NCBI GenBank assembly: GCA_944336475.1
Contig: CALVLD010000006.1
Coordinates: forward strand, 1 to 64,000
Direction of reading: 5' to 3'
Origin: an uncultured Clostridia bacterium
GTDB taxonomy: Bacteria; Bacillota; Clostridia; Christensenellales; CAG-138
Length of the DNA: 64,000 nucleotides
Both the position numbers and the translations under genes were made by a program. How positions within the stretch are numbered: the first letter of the stretch is position 1; every line of letters begins with the position of its first letter. Shown one piece after another: positions 1 through 9,155 of this stretch. The notes under the pieces were generated by a model. The model was not told the origin of the DNA and made no database searches. It saw only the letters and a list, made by a program, of their open reading frames with translations.

Positions 1-96
1 TCTAACAGCTTCGGCTTTGAGATGGAAATAGACACGGCTGGCTACCGTGCCTATGACCGTAACTTTATTGTAGGAGGCGGCACGGCGAAGCCGTGA
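1..96 (+). CDS. Possible 3' end of a truncated coding region (5' end outside window)
   Basis: The frame beginning at base 1 is open for 31 codons and ends at a TGA at 94-96. The translated tail (SNSFGFEMEIDTAGY...) is not recognised. The last codons and the stop lie inside the dispersed repeat that starts at about 79, so the repeat may have truncated the original gene or supplied its stop. The fragment is short and could be open by chance. Confidence 0.3.
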   Translation, partial: SNSFGFEMEIDTAGYRAYDRNFIVGGGTAKP

Positions 97-366
97 CGGA
101 GGGATTGCAGAGCAACATCAGTTGACAGCAGCTTGGAACGTTGATAATCTGCTTTTTAGTTTTCGGCAAGAACGCACCAAAGCGGTCCCCCATGCAAAGG
201 GCTGCGGCACGGCACACTCACCCCACAAAGCCTCCTTTGTGTAAAGGCAGGTGGCACGGCGCACCCACACCAACGCCTCCCTTGTGCAAAGGGAAGTGGC
301 ACGGCGCAGCCGTGACGGAGGGATTGTAGAGTAACGTCGGTTAATAGTAGCTTGGAAAGTTGATAA
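79..366. repeat. Dispersed intergenic repeat, two 69-bp copies plus partial copies
   Basis: Bases 79-147 and 298-366 align without gaps at an offset of 219 bp with about nine mismatches. Each starts GGCACGGCG and ends TTGATAA. A shorter unit, starting GCCTCC and ending GGCACGGCGCA, is repeated at 230-263 and 275-308. A related piece in inverted orientation (CCTCAGTCGGCTGCGCCGAC) lies near 441-460. The GTGACGGAGGGATTG core resembles short palindromic intergenic repeats that I know from gut Clostridia. No transposase is encoded, so this would be a non-autonomous repeat family. Confidence 0.75.
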
Positions 367-501
367 GATGATGTCTCTTTCGTTTTCCGTTGGCTTATTG
401 GCTTGTTAGATAATATGCTGCAATAGTTTCTTCCCAATCCCTCAGTCGGCTGCGCCGACAGCAGACCGTCAACAAACACTGGCAGGGCTTGTTAACGGGA
501 T

Positions 502-535
502 AAGCGAACGGACGGCTTTTGCCGTCCGTTCGCTT
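502..535 (-). terminator. Perfect 15-bp stem-loop downstream of the ferredoxin gene
   Basis: The arms 502-516 and 521-535 are perfectly complementary around a TTTT loop. It lies 24 bp beyond the ferredoxin stop. There is no real T-tract after it on either strand, so it may be a weak terminator or a transcript-stabilising hairpin. Confidence 0.55.
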
Positions 536-558
536 CAGGACATTTGATTTGAAACTAA

Positions 559-729
559 TCAGGCCTGCTCGGGAGCGCCCACGGGGCAGATACTGGCGCA
601 GGTGCCGCAATCGATGCAGGTGTCGGGATTGATCTCGTACTTGCCGTCACCCTCGGTGATAGCGGAAACGGGACACTCGGCAGCGCAAGCGCCGCAGCTG
701 ATGCAATTCTCATTGATACGATATGCCAT
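559..729 (-). CDS. 2[4Fe-4S] ferredoxin, 56 aa
   Basis: A small low-potential electron carrier of the clostridial type, shuttling electrons in the cytoplasm between oxidoreductases. The protein starts MAYRINENCISCGACAAECP and carries two CxxCxxCxxxCP clusters: CISCGACAAECP near residues 9-20 and CIDCGTCASICP near 38-49. Each would ligate one [4Fe-4S] cluster. Fifty-six residues is the usual length. GGAGG sits just upstream of the ATG, and a promoter lies 33-60 bp further upstream. It is transcribed alone, away from redox partners, so its partner enzyme cannot be inferred. Confidence in family is very high. Confidence 0.96.
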   Translation of the reverse strand: MAYRINENCISCGACAAECPVSAITEGDGKYEINPDTCIDCGTCASICPVGAPEQA

Positions 730-761
730 GATGGATACCTCCGATTTAATAGGGTAAGGCC

Positions 762-789
762 ATTATAGCACACGCCGTAAAAAATGCAA
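762..789 (-). promoter_or_regulatory. Promoter of the ferredoxin gene
   Basis: On the minus strand TTGCAT (784-789) and a perfect TATAAT (762-767) are separated by 16 bp, upstream of the ferredoxin ribosome-binding site. Confidence 0.75.
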
Positions 790-854
790 GGGCTTCGCAC
801 TACATTTTTGTCCCAAAGACGGTCAAATATTCAAAAAATCAAGCGCATATGGCG

Positions 855-1748
855 CTATTCCCTGGTTATGCGTATGGTGATATCCACGCCGTCCTCCCGG
901 TCTACCTGAGAGACATCGACGCCCATACCGGCACTGCGAAGCTGTTCGCAGGCGGTGTTCACACTGTTTATAAACAGGCGGTAGTCCTTGACCAGGCGCA
1001 CTATACGGGGACGGGGCTTTGCGCCCTTCTTGCCGGCGTCGAACTCGCTGTTGAGCATGGAATCGACGAGCTTTTCCGTATCCTTTACGGAGAGACTGCC
1101 GTCCGTTATGCGTTTTACAGCATCCGCCCGAGAGGAGTCATCGTTTAGGCGCAGCAGAGCTCGGGCATGGCGCTCGGACAGCCGGCTCGACTCTATGAGC
1201 CCCCGAATCTCCCGGGAGAAGCGCAAAAGTCTCAGCTTGTTGGCAATGAAGCCCTGCGATTTTCCCAGACGGGAGGCAAGATCATCCTGCGTGGTGTTGA
1301 GCTTGGAGAGCAGCGCCGCATAGCACTCCGCCTCCTCAAAAAAATGGAGATTCTCACGTTGAAGATTCTCTATTATTGCCATCAGTGCCGAGTCCGTATC
1401 GTCGAGCGACCCGTCCACTATGCAGGGAACGGCATCCATGCCGAGGCGTTTTACCGCACGCAGGCGCCGCTCACCTGCGATGAGCTCATACCCCGTGCCC
1501 ACCCTGCGCACCACAAGGGGCTGAATGAGCCCCACCTGCGATATGGATGCCGCAAGCTCGGCTATGGCATCCTCGTCAAACGTGCGCCGGGGCTGATTGG
1601 GGTTTGGGCGTATCATCGCCACGGGGATGCTGATGAGCTGCTTTCCCTGGGGGATATCGGGGATATCATTCTCAGGCAAATTCTCCGCCGGAGCGGCCAT
1701 GACGGCGGGAGACCCTATTTTGTCCTTCTTAAATCCGAATAAAGGCAT
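855..1748 (-). CDS. noc: ParB/Spo0J-family DNA-binding protein, Noc-like, 297 aa
   Basis: A CTP-dependent DNA-sliding clamp of the ParB family. Noc members couple the nucleoid to division-site selection; Spo0J members act in segregation. The frame is open further upstream, but the ATG at 1748 follows GGAGGG and gives MPLFGFKKDKIG. That short hydrophobic/basic N-terminus resembles the membrane-targeting helix of Noc. The ParB/sulfiredoxin-like domain has the GERRLRA CTP-binding motif, followed by a helix-turn-helix (LASRLGKSQGFIANKLRLL) and a C-terminal domain. It is the last gene of the rpmH cluster, directly after rsmG, which is the classical noc position. No parA is in the window, which also favours Noc. 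A short stem (841-855) and T-tract follow the stop. Noc versus Spo0J is inference. Confidence 0.85.
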   Translation of the reverse strand: MPLFGFKKDKIGSPAVMAAPAENLPENDIPDIPQGKQLISIPVAMIRPNPNQPRRTFDEDAIAELAASISQVGLIQPLVVRRVGTGYELIAGERRLRAVKRLGMDAVPCIVDGSLDDTDSALMAIIENLQRENLHFFEEAECYAALLSKLNTTQDDLASRLGKSQGFIANKLRLLRFSREIRGLIESSRLSERHARALLRLNDDSSRADAVKRITDGSLSVKDTEKLVDSMLNSEFDAGKKGAKPRPRIVRLVKDYRLFINSVNTACEQLRSAGMGVDVSQVDREDGVDITIRITRE

Positions 1749-1845
1749 GTTGCCCTCCGTTTCACGGTATAGTGTTATGTTCGTTATGCTCCGCTTAAAA
1801 TCCTGCAAGGCTGTCAAAAGCAGAGCAACTTCGACAATGATAGTG

Positions 1846-2547
1846 TTAAAGCGGCTTTTTTGAAGCCATGCCGGCCTTTCTGGGATATTGTGCGGGCGTG
1901 TCGCCCGTTTTTACGACCTGCATCACGGTACGCTCGCCCCACGGCACATCGTAGCGATGCATAACCGTCTTGCAGCGAAGCTCATGCATGGCGTTTGCCG
2001 CTGCCGCAAGCTCTGCGTCGGCATTTGCGCCCTTGTACATGAGCGACGCTCCGCCGCGCTTAGCAAAGGGGACCGTGAGCTCCGTCAGCACATTCATGGG
2101 AGCGACCGCGCGGGAGAGTGCGATGTCGAACGCCGCTCTGAAACGAGGCTCCCTTGCGGCATCCTCCGCACGAGCATGCACGCACTCCGCATCCGAAAAG
2201 CCCAGCTCATGGCAGAGCGACTGTAAAAACGCCACACGCTTTGCAAGCGAGTCGAGCAGAACCAGCCGAATATCGGGGCGAACTATCTTAAGCGGCACGC
2301 CGGGAAAGCCTGCACCCGTGCCGACATCTATGCAGTATGCTCCGTGAGGAATAAGCTCCTCGGGCAGTATGCTGTCGGCAAAGTGCTTGGCAGCGACCTC
2401 ATCAGGCTCGGTTATGCGTGTCAGGTTCACACGCTCGTTATAGTCCAGCAGCATTCGATCATATGTGATAAAACGCTCCACCTGCTCCTTGGTCAGCCGA
2501 GGAATAACCGCCAGCAAAGCCGCCTCCGTCATCGCCAAAGCCATCAT
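1846..2547 (-). CDS. rsmG: 16S rRNA (guanine-N7) methyltransferase RsmG, 233 aa
   Basis: Methylates G527 of 16S rRNA with S-adenosylmethionine; loss gives low-level streptomycin resistance in other bacteria. The SAM-binding motif IDVGTGAGFPGVPLKI is clear in the first half, and length fits the family (about 235-240 aa). The start is ambiguous: GTG at 2550, ATG at 2547, ATG at 2544 or ATG at 2535 are all in frame. I chose 2547 because GGGGGAG lies just upstream and it overlaps the mnmG stop (TGATG), suggesting translational coupling. The rsmG-noc gap is 97 bp. Confidence 0.95.
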   Translation of the reverse strand: MMALAMTEAALLAVIPRLTKEQVERFITYDRMLLDYNERVNLTRITEPDEVAAKHFADSILPEELIPHGAYCIDVGTGAGFPGVPLKIVRPDIRLVLLDSLAKRVAFLQSLCHELGFSDAECVHARAEDAAREPRFRAAFDIALSRAVAPMNVLTELTVPFAKRGGASLMYKGANADAELAAAANAMHELRCKTVMHRYDVPWGERTVMQVVKTGDTPAQYPRKAGMASKKPL

Positions 2548-4412
2548 CACTCCCCCTGTTTTTTCAAAAGAACCAACAAAACGGCAATATCCGCAGGAGA
2601 CACCCCGGATATTCTGGACGCCTGACCAAGCGTGGAGGGCCGCTGCGCACTCAGCTTCTGCGCCGCTTCTATGCGCAGCCCGGATACCGCAAGATAGTCG
2701 AGCTCCTTGGGCAGCGCCGCACCCTCCAGCTTTTGCGCACGGCGTATCTGCTCGTTCTGTTTTTCTATATAGCCGCCGTAGTAAAGCTCTATCTCAGCTT
2801 CACGAGCGGATTCGGCGTCCACCTTCGGCAAAAAATCATAGAGTGCGGCAAGCTCCACATAGCCTATCCCACCCCTGCGCAGGAGGGAGCCGAGCTTCAC
2901 ACTGCCCGAAACAGACGGCATACCGTGCCTCTCAAGCAGTGCGTTCAACGCATCATCGGCAGGCACGCTCCTGCCAACGGCGTTTATTACCCGGGAAATA
3001 TTTTTGCGCTTTTGCTCAAGCCGCCTCCGCCGTTCATCGGATATGAGCCCCGTGCGAAGCGCCTTCTCGGTGAGACGCAGATCGGCATTATCCTGACGGA
3101 GCACAAGGCGGTACTCCGCCCTGCCCGTCATCATGCGGTAGGGCTCGTTGGTGCCCTTTACGGTGAGATCATCCGCAAGCACGCCCAGATAGGCATCGGA
3201 GCGGCCTATGTAGAGCGGCTCCTCGCCCCTGACATACAGAGCGGCGTTTATGCCAGCATATAGGCCCTGTGCGGCAGCTTCCTCATAGCCGGAGCTTCCG
3301 CATATCTGCCCTGCGAAGAACAGCCCTCCGACCCTCTTGGACATCATGTACGGGTTTAGATCGGTTGGGTATATGCAGTCATACTCTATGGCATAGCCAT
3401 ATCTCATTATAACACAGTTTTCCATGCCTGCAACGGTTCTCACCATCGACTCCTGCACATCACGGGGAAGGCTGGTGGAGAGCCCCTGCACATACATCTC
3501 CTGTGTGGAGAGTCCCTCCGGTTCTATGAAAAGCTGATGCCTGGGCTTGTCCGCAAAGCGTACGAGCTTGTCCTCTATGGAGGGGCAGTAGCGTGTGCCC
3601 GTTGCGGTGATGCTGCCGGAGTACATGGGCGAGCGAGCTATGTTGGCAAGTATCACCTCATGCGTTGCGGCATTGGTGTATGTCAGATAGCAGGGCTCCT
3701 GTACCCTGTCGGCATTGACGGACATGAACGAAAAATTAGGCGGGGGCACATCACCGCACTGTATCTCCATACGGGTAAGGTCGAGCGAACGCCTAAGCAC
3801 CCGAGGAGGAGTGCCCGTCTTGAACCTTTGCAGCTCATGCCCAAGCTCCTTCAATGATTTTGAAAGAAGCTGCGCATTCATCATGCCGCACGGCCCCTGC
3901 GAGCGGTTGTATTCTCCGATATGTATGCGGCTGTTGAGGTACACGCCGGAGGCGACGACAGCCGCCCGGCAGGCATATTCTGCGCCGCTTGCCGTGACAA
4001 TGCCGCAGATGACGCCGTTTTTTTCTACAATGTATGCGCATTCATCCTGACGAAGAGTGAGCCGCTCCTGCGTCTCAAGCGTGAGCTTCATGCGTTCGTG
4101 ATAGCGCCGTTTGTCCATCTGCGCTCGCAGGGAGTGTACCGCAGGCCCTTTGCTAGTGTTGAGCATGCGCATCTGTATGAAGCACTCGTCCGCCGCAAGC
4201 CCCATCTCGCCGCCGAGAGCGTCGACCTCACGAACCAGATGCCCCTTGCTCGTGCCGCCTATCGACGGGTTGCAGGGCATAGTGGCGACCGAATCCAGAT
4301 CAATGCACAGGCAGAGCGTGGCGAGCCCCATGCGTGCGCACGCTAAAGCCGCCTCGCAACCTGCGTGGCCTGCGCCGACTACTATCACATCATATGCTTC
4401 GGAAAAGCTCAT
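2547..4412 (-). CDS. mnmG: tRNA uridine-34 5-carboxymethylaminomethyl modification enzyme MnmG (GidA), 621 aa
   Basis: The FAD-dependent partner of MnmE. Together they install the cmnm5 group on U34 of tRNAs reading two-fold split codons. The N-terminal Rossmann motif VVGAGHAGCEAALA binds FAD; SIGGTSKGHL and the C-terminal helical region (SGLRIEAAQKLSAQRPSTLG, GVSPADIAVLL) are typical. Length matches the usual 620-630 aa. It follows mnmE by 8 bp and overlaps rsmG by one base, so the three genes are clearly cotranscribed. Confidence 0.98.
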   Translation of the reverse strand: MSFSEAYDVIVVGAGHAGCEAALACARMGLATLCLCIDLDSVATMPCNPSIGGTSKGHLVREVDALGGEMGLAADECFIQMRMLNTSKGPAVHSLRAQMDKRRYHERMKLTLETQERLTLRQDECAYIVEKNGVICGIVTASGAEYACRAAVVASGVYLNSRIHIGEYNRSQGPCGMMNAQLLSKSLKELGHELQRFKTGTPPRVLRRSLDLTRMEIQCGDVPPPNFSFMSVNADRVQEPCYLTYTNAATHEVILANIARSPMYSGSITATGTRYCPSIEDKLVRFADKPRHQLFIEPEGLSTQEMYVQGLSTSLPRDVQESMVRTVAGMENCVIMRYGYAIEYDCIYPTDLNPYMMSKRVGGLFFAGQICGSSGYEEAAAQGLYAGINAALYVRGEEPLYIGRSDAYLGVLADDLTVKGTNEPYRMMTGRAEYRLVLRQDNADLRLTEKALRTGLISDERRRRLEQKRKNISRVINAVGRSVPADDALNALLERHGMPSVSGSVKLGSLLRRGGIGYVELAALYDFLPKVDAESAREAEIELYYGGYIEKQNEQIRRAQKLEGAALPKELDYLAVSGLRIEAAQKLSAQRPSTLGQASRISGVSPADIAVLLVLLKKQGE

Positions 4413-4420
4413 AACAACAG

Positions 4421-5773
4421 CTACTTGCCCACGCAGAACGTGGCGAATATGGAATCAATTATATCGTCGCTGACCTCTCTCCCTGTTATGACGCCAAGCT
4501 GCCCCATGGCGTCCCTGATGTCTGCGGCACGGCATTCGGGCAGGGGCTCACAGAGCGCACTGCGGAGGGATAAAGCAGCGCTGCGCAATGCTTCGATATG
4601 ACGGGAGTTTGTAACGATAGCCGTCTCATCCGATGGAAGCAGCCGCATTGCCATACATTGACGAAGCTCCTGCAGCCCTATGCCGCTGATAACGCTTGTT
4701 ACAACGGCAGGCATGCCCATGAAGAGACCATCCTCATCGGGAGAAATAACGGGGGATATGTCAGCTTTTGTAAGCACAGCGATAGAACGGCTGCGCTCCG
4801 TTCTCTCAAGCAGTGCGGCATCCTCCTCGGTGAGCGGGGAGGAGGAATCGAACACAGCAAGTATGAGCGAGGCACGGTCAAGCTCAGCCAGCGCACGATC
4901 AACGCCCATTGCCTCGGCATGACCCTCCGCGCTGCGAACCCCCGCCGTGTCCACAAGCACAACGGGAACGCCCTCAACGGAGATCCGTTCTTCGACAATA
5001 TCCCGCGTGGTGCCTGCCTCCTGCGAGACTATGGCACGGTCATGCTCCAGAAGCGCATTGAAAAGCGAGCTCTTGCCGGCATTGGGTCTGCCGAATATGA
5101 CGACCCTTGCCCCCTCTCGCAGCACACGGCAGGCATCGCCGTTATTTATAAGCGTCTCAAGCTCCGCAAGCACAGTGCGCAGCTTCTCCGCCAGATCCTC
5201 GGAGGCGGCCAAGTCGTCCTCCATCTCATCGGGGAAGTCGAGCACCGCATCGATGTATGCGGCCGTTTGCGTAAGGCTGTTGTATAAGGCGTTCACCCTG
5301 CGGCTCAGGCCGCCGTTCAGCTGATCGGACGCCGCACGCCTGGCCGCTTCGGTGGAGGAGGATATGATGTCCATAACCGCCTCCGCCATGCAGAGATCCA
5401 ACTTGCCGTTCAAAAACGCACGTTTGGTGAACTCGCCTGCCTCCGCAGGACGAAGGCCGAATGCACCGAGGGAGCCGAGTACCGCATTAACGACTGCATA
5501 CGAGCCGTGTACGGTGATTTCGGCACAGTCCTCACCGGTGTAGGAGTGAGGCGAGGCAAAGTATGTGACGGTACACTCGTCGATGGCCGAGCCGTTTTCA
5601 TCCAGAATATGCCCGAATGAACAGCGTCTGTGGGCAGTCGTGCCGTCGAACCGAGCACTCACGGCGGCAAGCGTTTGCGCTCCGCTTACCCGAATAACCG
5701 CCAACGCACCGCCCACAGGTGTGGACAGTGCGAAGATGGTGTCAAAATCGGACTTTATCACGGCCGAAGTCAC
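4421..5773 (-). CDS. mnmE: tRNA modification GTPase MnmE (TrmE), 450 aa
   Basis: A potassium-dependent GTPase acting with MnmG. It has an N-terminal tetrahydrofolate-binding domain (DTIFALSTPVGGALAVIRVSG), a helical domain, and an inserted G domain with P-loop GRPNAGKSSLFNALL, G2/G3 region (GTTRDIVEE, DTAGVR) and TKAD. It ends in the invariant catalytic FCxGK tail (FCVGK*). Length is normal. The start codon overlaps the khpB stop by 4 bp (ATGA). Confidence 0.98.
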   Translation of the reverse strand: MTSAVIKSDFDTIFALSTPVGGALAVIRVSGAQTLAAVSARFDGTTAHRRCSFGHILDENGSAIDECTVTYFASPHSYTGEDCAEITVHGSYAVVNAVLGSLGAFGLRPAEAGEFTKRAFLNGKLDLCMAEAVMDIISSSTEAARRAASDQLNGGLSRRVNALYNSLTQTAAYIDAVLDFPDEMEDDLAASEDLAEKLRTVLAELETLINNGDACRVLREGARVVIFGRPNAGKSSLFNALLEHDRAIVSQEAGTTRDIVEERISVEGVPVVLVDTAGVRSAEGHAEAMGVDRALAELDRASLILAVFDSSSPLTEEDAALLERTERSRSIAVLTKADISPVISPDEDGLFMGMPAVVTSVISGIGLQELRQCMAMRLLPSDETAIVTNSRHIEALRSAALSLRSALCEPLPECRAADIRDAMGQLGVITGREVSDDIIDSIFATFCVGK

Positions 5774-6783
5774 TCGGATCTGCGCTGGCGCCGCCTGAGC
5801 GTGACCACCACCCTGCGGTTGGGTTCCTCACCCTCGCTATGCGTGGTGACATAGGGATTGTTTTGCAGTGCAGCATGGAGTATGCGCCGCTCGTACGGGT
5901 TCATTGGCTCAAGCACCCTGGGGCGGCCGGTCGCCTTGACCTGTGCAGCAACCCTCTTTGCAAGACGGCGCAGGGTATCCTCGCGCTTTTTGCGATAGTT
6001 CTCGGTATCAAGTGTAATACGGGTATAGCCGGCGCTCTTGCGGTCACGATTGGCAACAAGGGAGGTTAGGTACTGCAGAGCATCGAGAGTCTCGCCCCTG
6101 TGGCCGATGAGCATTCCCATGTTTTCACTTACCACACGCAAGCGTAGCGCACAGTCATCCTGTGCGGCAAGCACCTTGCTCTCAACACCCATGTGCTCCA
6201 GAACGCCCGTTACGAACTCGGCGGCAGGTATGCCTGCGGCTGCCTCCTCCGTGTAGACGAGCTCCTCCTGAGCGGCAGGCGCCTCTGGGGCGGATGCTTC
6301 TGCAGCGAACCGTTCGGCAGCAGGCAGCTCCGCAGCGGACTGCTCGGTCGCCGGCTCGGGTTTGGGTTCCCTCTTGGGGGGATTGCTGCGAGGAGCACGC
6401 TCATTCCTACGGGGCTGGGGAGCTCTTGCCCGCTTTTCCGTGGGGGCTTCCTCACGGTGGAGCTCCGGCTCCGCAGGAGCTGTGTCTGCCGCAGGAGCCG
6501 CTTTCTGAACGGCATCCCTCCTTGAGGGACGGCGCTCCTCACGGCGCTGATTCCTGCGATCCTCACGACGCTCATGCTCCTTGAGATAGTCGGGAAGCTC
6601 ATACTCCTCCGGCGGCTTCTGCGTAAGGCGCACTATGGCAGGCTTTGCGCCTATGCCCAGTATGCCCTTTGTTTCCGTCTGGATTATCTCGATGGAGACC
6701 TCGTCAATGGATATCTCAAGCTGCTGAAGTCCGCGGAAAACGGCTTCATCAACCGATTTTGCGGTGATCTCGATGCTTTTCAT
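5770..6783 (-). CDS. khpB: RNA-binding protein KhpB (Jag/SpoIIIJ-associated), 337 aa
   Basis: A cytoplasmic RNA-binding regulator of cell elongation and envelope assembly, normally partnered with KhpA. It has the Jag N-terminal domain (about residues 1-52, SIEITAKSVDEAVFRGL... GILGIGAKPA), a KH domain with the GMLIGHRGETLDALQYL loop, and a C-terminal R3H domain with RRILHAALQ. Between N-terminal and KH domains lies an unusually long Arg/Glu/Pro/Ala-rich linker of roughly 130 residues, making the protein longer than typical (200-260 aa). The ATG at 6783 overlaps the yidC stop (TGATG); a TTG at 6786 is the alternative. Confidence 0.94.
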   Translation of the reverse strand: MKSIEITAKSVDEAVFRGLQQLEISIDEVSIEIIQTETKGILGIGAKPAIVRLTQKPPEEYELPDYLKEHERREDRRNQRREERRPSRRDAVQKAAPAADTAPAEPELHREEAPTEKRARAPQPRRNERAPRSNPPKREPKPEPATEQSAAELPAAERFAAEASAPEAPAAQEELVYTEEAAAGIPAAEFVTGVLEHMGVESKVLAAQDDCALRLRVVSENMGMLIGHRGETLDALQYLTSLVANRDRKSAGYTRITLDTENYRKKREDTLRRLAKRVAAQVKATGRPRVLEPMNPYERRILHAALQNNPYVTTHSEGEEPNRRVVVTLRRRQRRSE

Positions 6784-7958
6784 CAACCCAAAACCTCCTG
6801 CTTTTTAGCCTTCCTGTCAAATATGAAGTTAATTATGAGTGTGGAGATAAGCTGTATCACGCCGCTTACCGTCCAGTAGAATGCGAATGCGCTTGTGGAT
6901 GAGAGGCAGACCCAAACGCTTATGAGGGGCATTATGTACATCATCCACCGCATCTGCTTTGTCTGCTCGGTTTGATTCCCCTTGTTGCGCCGCTGCGAGA
7001 GGAACATGGAAAGGAGCTGCATGCCTGCCGCAAGTATCGGAAGTATGAACAGACCATTTGCACTGGGGTCGCCGTCCTTGGTTGCGGATTCATCCACATA
7101 GCGCTGCATGAGTCTGTCATATACGGCAGCTCCCGTAGTGGAGTAGAGATCCTCCTCCCCCTCAACGGCGGTGGCGCCCTCCAGAGAGCCAAATATCATT
7201 GTGTATGTCGCCCCGTCAAACGTTACCTCGTCGGGTATGAGCGCCATGCCGTCACGGTTGGTTGAACAGGCGGAGCAGGCAGAAGGATCACCCTTGTCCA
7301 GATAATCGCCGGTAGCGAGACCGGTTCGGGTCAACGTCTCCCAAATCTGCTGACCGGAGACAAATTCCCCTGCGGCATTGGTATAACCCTTTTCAAGCAG
7401 GGGCATACTTGCCAGCTTGTCGGAGGCAAGCGTGCTCGTCACGAGGGATGTCGTTCTTGGGATGACCGGCTCGAACATGGAATCGGGCTGCCAGACATTG
7501 TAGACCCAGAGGAAGCGGAAGCTCTTGTATGTGTCCATTGCGGCTTCGTCGTCGGCAGTATCCTCCGTCTCAACGGCAACGGCCGTTTCATACATGAGTA
7601 TCACGGACTCCTCGTTGCCCCAGCAGCGAAATGCGTCGAGGAAGCAGAAGAATAGGGGAAGGGTAATGAGCAGGGGCAGACAGCTGCTCCACATGCTTAC
7701 GCCGTGCTTCTTCATCAGCTTGCGCTGCTCGGCGACGAGCTTCTGCTGATCGTTGGCATAGCGCTTCTGCAGCTCCTGAAGCTCGGGCTGTATGGCGGCG
7801 TTCTTGATCTGCGTCTTGCGATTTTTGATGTCGGGATAGATTTGGACGAGACGCAGTAGCAGCGTTGCGATGACTATGGTAAGAACATAGCTGTTGCTCA
7901 ACAGATCATGGAGCCATTTGAGCAGATAATAGAACCACTCTGTGAGGAAGAAGTTCAT
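6783..7958 (-). CDS. yidC: Membrane protein insertase YidC/Oxa1 family, 391 aa
   Basis: Inserts and folds membrane proteins, alone or with SecYEG. It has the Gram-positive layout: a first segment ([16 protein letters not shown]) carrying the conserved groove arginine, a cytoplasmic coiled-coil hairpin rich in Gln/Lys/Arg ([18 protein letters not shown]), then [18 protein letters not shown] and two more C-terminal segments. An extracytoplasmic loop of about 120-150 residues, with two close Cys (CSAC), separates the second and third segments and makes it longer than the usual 260-290 aa. No lipobox is visible. The start overlaps the yidD stop by 4 bp. Confidence 0.95.
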   Translation of the reverse strand: MNFFLTEWFYYLLKWLHDLLSNSYVLTIVIATLLLRLVQIYPDIKNRKTQIKNAAIQPELQELQKRYANDQQKLVAEQRKLMKKHGVSMWSSCLPLLITLPLFFCFLDAFRCWGNEESVILMYETAVAVETEDTADDEAAMDTYKSFRFLWVYNVWQPDSMFEPVIPRTTSLVTSTLASDKLASMPLLEKGYTNAAGEFVSGQQIWETLTRTGLATGDYLDKGDPSACSACSTNRDGMALIPDEVTFDGATYTMIFGSLEGATAVEGEEDLYSTTGAAVYDRLMQRYVDESATKDGDPSANGLFILPILAAGMQLLSMFLSQRRNKGNQTEQTKQMRWMMYIMPLISVWVCLSSTSAFAFYWTVSGVIQLISTLIINFIFDRKAKKQEVLG

Positions 7959-8239
7959 TCGGTGATCTCCTTTCGTGTGTCGGTTTGCCTGTTGGGACGC
8001 AGAAACCCCTTAGGCGGCACGGGATCATATCCGCCCCGGGAAAGGGGATTGCAGCGGAGTATCCTCCAAGCGGCAAGCAGTGCGCCCAAAAAGGCGCCGT
8101 GGGTCTCCAAAGCCTCTATAGCATATTGCGAGCATGACGGGGTATAACGACAACAAGGCGCCCTATCAGGAGTGTAGTAGCGATAGGCGCGTATGAGGTA
8201 TATAAGGAAGCGTTTAACGGCATTGCCTGCAAATTTCAT
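7955..8239 (-). CDS. yidD: Membrane protein insertion efficiency factor YidD, 94 aa
   Basis: A small membrane-associated protein that helps YidC-dependent insertion. The family signature is intact: [20 protein letters not shown], then [20 protein letters not shown] and GGYDPVP. The frame is open further upstream, but the ATG at 8239 follows AGGGAAGG and gives the standard N-terminus [19 protein letters not shown]. It overlaps yidC by 4 bp; the gap to rnpA is 86 bp. Confidence 0.96.
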   Translation of the reverse strand: MKFAGNAVKRFLIYLIRAYRYYTPDRAPCCRYTPSCSQYAIEALETHGAFLGALLAAWRILRCNPLSRGGYDPVPPKGFLRPNRQTDTRKEITE

Positions 8240-8325
8240 AAGCCTTCCCTGCATCGTCCGCCCGAACGTACCGGAGGACAGGCAGGCCCCACCGTCGAGA
8301 CGGAACGGCCGCCGGAGCGAAGCCC

Positions 8326-8658
8326 CTAAATGAGCCCCGCTTTGTGCACAAGATAATGCACGGTCTTGCAAATGGACGAAAAGTCCTCTGACGCAATCGC
8401 CGAGCGCGCGATGAATATGAGACGATACCCGGAGGGGATTTCCGGCAGCAGGGGCGTGACCGCCTCCCGCAGTCTGCGCTTTACACGATTACGACAAACT
8501 GCGTTGCCAATCCTTTTACCGACGGAAAAGCCGATGCGCTTATCGGGCTGTCGGGTGCGAACGAACACGAGTGCCATGGTGCGACATCCGACATGCTTGC
8601 CAATGCGATAAACACGTCGGAATTCCTTGTTCCTTTTGAGGGAATAGCAACGCTTCAC
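8326..8658 (-). CDS. rnpA: Ribonuclease P protein component RnpA, 110 aa
   Basis: The protein subunit of RNase P, assisting the catalytic RNA in 5' maturation of tRNAs. The signature [11 protein letters not shown] is present and the N-terminus ([16 protein letters not shown]) is family-like. The only sensible start is GTG at 8658; no strong Shine-Dalgarno precedes it, and the upstream open frame (to 8742) shows no family similarity. It lies between rpmH and yidD, the canonical place. Confidence 0.94.
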   Translation of the reverse strand: MKRCYSLKRNKEFRRVYRIGKHVGCRTMALVFVRTRQPDKRIGFSVGKRIGNAVCRNRVKRRLREAVTPLLPEIPSGYRLIFIARSAIASEDFSSICKTVHYLVHKAGLI

Positions 8659-8841
8659 TTGACTGAGAGATATTGCGGCGAACAATAGATGATATACCAA
8701 ATGGTGATATACGCCTATGCGCCCGTACCCCCTTTGCCGCACGGACGGGAGCCGGGCGAAAAACGAGCCCGTTAAAGCAGCTCCGCAGCGGAGAACGGCA
8801 CAAACGCCTATCCACCGCCGCTCCGTATCGGTGTGATGGAA

Positions 8842-8976
8842 TTATGCGGAGAGCTTTTTCCTGCCCTTTGCGCGTCTGCGCGCAAGGACGTTCCTGCCAT
8901 TGGCGGTAGCCATACGCTTGCGGAAACCGTGAACCTTCTTGCGCTGCCTGACCTTGGGCTGGTATGTCATCTTCAT
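8842..8976 (-). CDS. rpmH: 50S ribosomal protein L34, 44 aa
   Basis: A short basic large-subunit protein, [18 protein letters not shown]... ending [10 protein letters not shown]; all family positions ([18 protein letters not shown]) are present and 44 aa is the standard length. The ATG at 8976 follows AGGAAAGAGGTG. It is the first gene of the rpmH-rnpA-yidD-yidC-khpB-mnmE-mnmG-rsmG-noc cluster. Confidence 0.98.
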   Translation of the reverse strand: MKMTYQPKVRQRKKVHGFRKRMATANGRNVLARRRAKGRKKLSA

Positions 8977-9058
8977 AGATGTACACCTCTTTCCTAATAG
9001 TATTGATTCAGGGGAGCACGCCACAAGCGGACGCCACCCCATAGTGTCACAGCTATCA

Positions 9059-9088
9059 ATTATATTTGCTTTGCACCCTCGTTGTCAA
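9059..9088 (-). promoter_or_regulatory. Promoter of the rpmH cluster
   Basis: Minus-strand TTGACA (9083-9088) and TATAAT (9059-9064), both perfect consensus, are separated by 18 bp. They lie about 80 bp upstream of rpmH. Confidence 0.88.
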
Positions 9089-9155
9089 GCCTGATTTTCG
9101 GTTTTCGGGAATAAAAAGCAGCATAAAACAGATATATTTTAAGGGGAGAGGACTC

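Noticed and set aside
8977-9155. oriC search between rpmH and the next gene
   Set aside because: No cluster of TTATNCACA-like boxes and no dnaA; the region only holds the rpmH promoter.
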